NCBI GenBank assembly: GCA_964564695.1
Contig: CAZMCC010000096.1
Location: 1-14,743, forward strand
DNA: 14,743 nt
Direction: 5' to 3'
Source: CAZMCC01 sp964564695
GTDB taxonomy: Bacteria; Planctomycetota; Phycisphaerae; Phycisphaerales; UBA1924
The notes under the pieces are model-generated. The model ran no database searches and was not told the DNA's origin. It worked only from the letters and a program-made list of their open reading frames with translations. Position 1 is the first letter of the stretch; the number at the start of each line of letters is the position of its first letter. This document shows, piece by piece, positions 12,841 through 14,743 of this stretch. The position numbers and the translations under genes were made by a program.

Positions 12841-14367
12841 ATGAGCGACGCCGTCGAGCCCCGGAACTTCCGCGGGCTGCGTGACTATCTCCCCGGGCAG
12901 ATGCGCCTGCGCAACCGTCTCATCGACACGGTGCGCACGGTGTACGAGTCCTACGGCTTCCTGCCGCTGGGCACGCCCGCGATCGAATACCTCGACGTCC
13001 TCCTCGGCCCCGGCGGGCACGAGGCCAACGAGCAGATCTTCCGCGTCCGCAACCCCGACAAGCCGCAGAGCGCCGACCTGGCCGCCGCGGGCGGCAGCGG
13101 GGGGGCGGCCGACGCCGAACGCCTCGGGCTGCGCTTCGACCTCACCGTGCCGCTGGCGCGGGTAATCTCGCAGTACCCCAACGACCTGCCGCTGCCGTTC
13201 CGGCGCTACCAGGTGGACTCCGTGTGGCGCGCGGACAAGCCCGACCGCGGCCGCTTCCGCGAGTTCACGCAGTTCGATATCGACGCCATCGGGGTCGAGA
13301 GCGAGCTGGCGGACGCCGAGATCATCGCGGCGATGTGCGACACGCTGGTGGCGCTCGACGCGGGTCCGTTCAAGGTGCGGTTCAGCAGCCGCAAGATCCT
13401 GAACCTGCTGCTCGCGTACGCGGGCGTGCCGGCGGAGCTGTCGCTGCGCCGCGGGGTGGGGGGGGAAGCGGTCGAGAAGCGCCCGGGCACGGACGTCTTC
13501 CGCGTGCTCGACAAGCTGCCGAAGATCGGGATCGAGAAGGTGCGGCTCGAGCTGACCAAGGGGTACACGGACGAGTCGGGGGACAAGATCCCCGGGCTGG
13601 GCCTCGATGCGGCGCAGGTCGCGCGGATCGAAGAGTTCCTGAACCTCAAGTCGGACACTCGGCGAGGCACGCTCGAACAGCTCACGGCCCTTTTCGCCGG
13701 CGTCGAAGGCGCGGACGGCGTTCTCAAGCAGGTCGCCAACATCAGCGACACGCTCGCGGCCCTCGGCTACGACGAGTCCAAAGCCATCATCGACCTCTCC
13801 ATCGCCCGCGGCCTCGCCTACTACACCGGCCCCGTCTTCGAAACAACCCTCGACGAACTCCCCCAGTTCGGCTCGGTCATGTCCGGCGGGCGCTACGACG
13901 ACCTCGTCAAGCGCTTCAAGGGCACGAGCGTGCCCGCCGTCGGAACCTCCATCGGCATCGACCGCTTGCTCGCGGCCATGGTCGAGAGCAAGCGCGTCGC
14001 GCTCAAAGCCGCGACCGCGCAGGTGCTCGTCACGACGATGGACGCCGCGCTCACGAGCGAGTACCTCGCGATTGCGAGCCAGCTCCGGCGCGCCGGGATC
14101 CGCACCGAGATCTACCTCGCCTCGGCGAGAGTCGGCAAGCAGATGAAGTACGCCGACGCGCTTGGCATCCCGCTCGTCATCATCATCGGCTCCGACGAGA
14201 ACGCGAGAGGCGTCGTCCAGATCAAGCAGATGGACCTGGGCCTGCAGCTCTCGGCCAGCATGGCGACGCGCGAGGAATACCGCCAGGCGCGCCCCGGCCA
14301 GTTCGAGGTCTCCCGCGCGAAGCTGGTCGAATCGGTCAAGGACCTGCTCGCCGGCCTGGGCGCATAA
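12841..14367 (+). CDS. hisS: Histidyl-tRNA synthetase
   Basis: A class II synthetase that charges tRNA-His with histidine. Motif 1 starts with FRGLRDYLPGQMRLRNRLID. Motif 2 covers FRRYQVDSVWRADKPDRGRF and REFTQFD (120-146), with the motif-2 Arg at 130. The histidine-specific loop is ARGLAYYTGPVFE (322-334), and GTSIGIDRL near 364-372 is motif 3. The C-terminal ~100 residues form the anticodon-binding domain (QVLVTT...VIIIGSDENARG). It is 508 aa, longer than the ~424-aa E. coli enzyme. Its motif 2 reads RFREFTQFD where standard bacterial enzymes have RYRQFHQ, and it has GLAYYTG in place of GLDYY. This resembles the divergent HisRS of some alpha-proteobacteria and the eukaryotic form. The ATG at 12841 has GGGAG about 9 nt upstream; a GTG at 12808 would add a Gly/Trp-rich tail and is less likely. 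Confidence 0.96.
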   Translation: MSDAVEPRNFRGLRDYLPGQMRLRNRLIDTVRTVYESYGFLPLGTPAIEYLDVLLGPGGHEANEQIFRVRNPDKPQSADLAAAGGSGGAADAERLGLRFDLTVPLARVISQYPNDLPLPFRRYQVDSVWRADKPDRGRFREFTQFDIDAIGVESELADAEIIAAMCDTLVALDAGPFKVRFSSRKILNLLLAYAGVPAELSLRRGVGGEAVEKRPGTDVFRVLDKLPKIGIEKVRLELTKGYTDESGDKIPGLGLDAAQVARIEEFLNLKSDTRRGTLEQLTALFAGVEGADGVLKQVANISDTLAALGYDESKAIIDLSIARGLAYYTGPVFETTLDELPQFGSVMSGGRYDDLVKRFKGTSVPAVGTSIGIDRLLAAMVESKRVALKAATAQVLVTTMDAALTSEYLAIASQLRRAGIRTEIYLASARVGKQMKYADALGIPLVIIIGSDENARGVVQIKQMDLGLQLSASMATREEYRQARPGQFEVSRAKLVESVKDLLAGLGA

Positions 14368-14743
14368 GAGACGCGAGCGCGAGCGAGTGGATAAGAGCCA
14401 GGAGCGCAAGCGACTGGCCGCGGGTGCGGTGGTATGGGAGATGACCGCCGAAAGATCGGGCGCGGCGCTCGCCCCGGAGGGGCGCGCGAATGTAGCCACG
14501 GGCGCTGCGGAGTCGGCCGATAGGCCGACGGAGCGAGCCCGTGGAAGGCGGGGTTGTGGTTTTGTGTTTCGTTGTTTGCGTGCCGCCGCGGGAGGGGCGG
14601 AGGGGAGTTTGGTGCGCGCGGGGGCGGCGTTGGTTGTGGAGGTGTGGAGGGGGAAGTAGGGATCGAGCCCTCACCCCTGCCCCCCCACCCCTTGTATCTT
14701 GATACCGCCCCATCCGTGTTGGAAGGGGAGCCCCGCCCGGCCC
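14368..14743. other. Intergenic region after hisS
   Basis: No credible gene is seen in these 376 bases. It starts with repeat-like strings (gcgagcgcgagcgag and gccaggagcgcaagcgactg, the latter with GCCAG/CTGGC ends), has a GCCCC-gga-GGGGC hairpin (14471-14483), a compound hairpin (14496-14544), a GT-rich stretch, and a GTATC-tt-GATAC palindrome (14694-14705) containing TATCTT. GGGGAG near 14727-14732 could be the ribosome site of a plus-strand gene beyond the edge. No clear intrinsic terminator for hisS with a T-tract is visible. Confidence 0.5.
14496..14544. repeat. Compound hairpin, probable dispersed repeat
   Basis: The outer stem CCACGGGC (14496-14503) pairs with GCCCGTGG (14537-14544), a short GCT/AGC pairing lies inside, and the inner stem GTCGGCC (14512-14518) pairs with GGCCGAC (14523-14529) around GATA. 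It is flanked by GTAG and AAGG. Palindromes of the form CCACGGGC...GCCCGTGG are frequent intergenic repeats in Planctomycetota and relatives, to my knowledge. Confidence 0.65.

Noticed and set aside
12277..14499. A 740-residue minus-strand open frame opposite hisS
   Set aside because: It covers hisS and the tRNA on the other strand. The long openness follows from the high-GC codon pattern; no domain is recognisable.
14162..14659. A 165-residue plus-strand open frame at the right end
   Set aside because: Its first part is a Ser/Arg-rich shadow of hisS and the rest runs through repeats; no ribosome site or family pattern.
14336..14713. A 125-residue minus-strand open frame at the right end
   Set aside because: Low-complexity Arg/Pro/Thr translation of repeat-like DNA with no recognisable domain.

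Overview
The window is very GC-rich bacterial DNA with single-copy housekeeping genes, family-level membrane proteins carrying C-terminal zinc ribbons, a bacterial deoxyhypusine-synthase homolog, and many short palindromic interspersed repeats. Together these suggest Planctomycetota, probably class Phycisphaerae, from a metagenome or draft assembly. This placement is inferred from gene style and not from a marker tree. I see no rRNA, CRISPR array, insertion sequence, prophage or plasmid gene.

Layout. The left third (1-5306) is transcribed on the minus strand. Read in transcription order it holds: a deoxyhypusine-synthase homolog (3996-5156) with its own promoter, a ~115-nt hairpin-bearing leader and a clear terminator; then a secreted cyclophilin-type peptidyl-prolyl isomerase (2632-3609), deoC (1569-2567), two small membrane proteins (1037-1531 and 241-1032) and the N-terminus of an aldehyde dehydrogenase that runs off the left edge. 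DeoC yields acetaldehyde and the aldehyde dehydrogenase may oxidise it, so the last four genes look like a deoxyribose/aldehyde unit with two unknown membrane partners. At 5280-5830 the direction switches. This divergent region also holds an assembly gap (10 N) in a poly-C smear flanked by a 16-bp duplication, and next to it a small frameshifted ORF.

The right part (5828-14367) is on the plus strand: a DUF1572/DinB-like protein, a DUF6614-like protein, pdxJ (vitamin B6), a second DinB-like protein, a GNAT acetyltransferase, cysS, an unusually large LptF/LptG-type permease, tRNA-His(GTG) and hisS. Several genes are preceded by TACCAT or TANNNT boxes only 5-10 nt before the ATG, which suggests leaderless or near-leaderless transcripts.

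Most notable: (i) tRNA-His lacks an encoded G-1 and C73 (it has G1-U72 and A73) and sits 76 bp before a hisS with a divergent motif 2, an apparently co-evolved pair like that of some alpha-proteobacteria; (ii) a deoxyhypusine-synthase homolog that keeps the catalytic lysine; (iii) two families of intergenic hairpin repeats whose copies differ by compensatory base-pair changes, one family with a constant GGGTGCC lead and GCTCTG loop; (iv) a repeat-like peptide inside cysS. I found no convincing new defence or mobile system.
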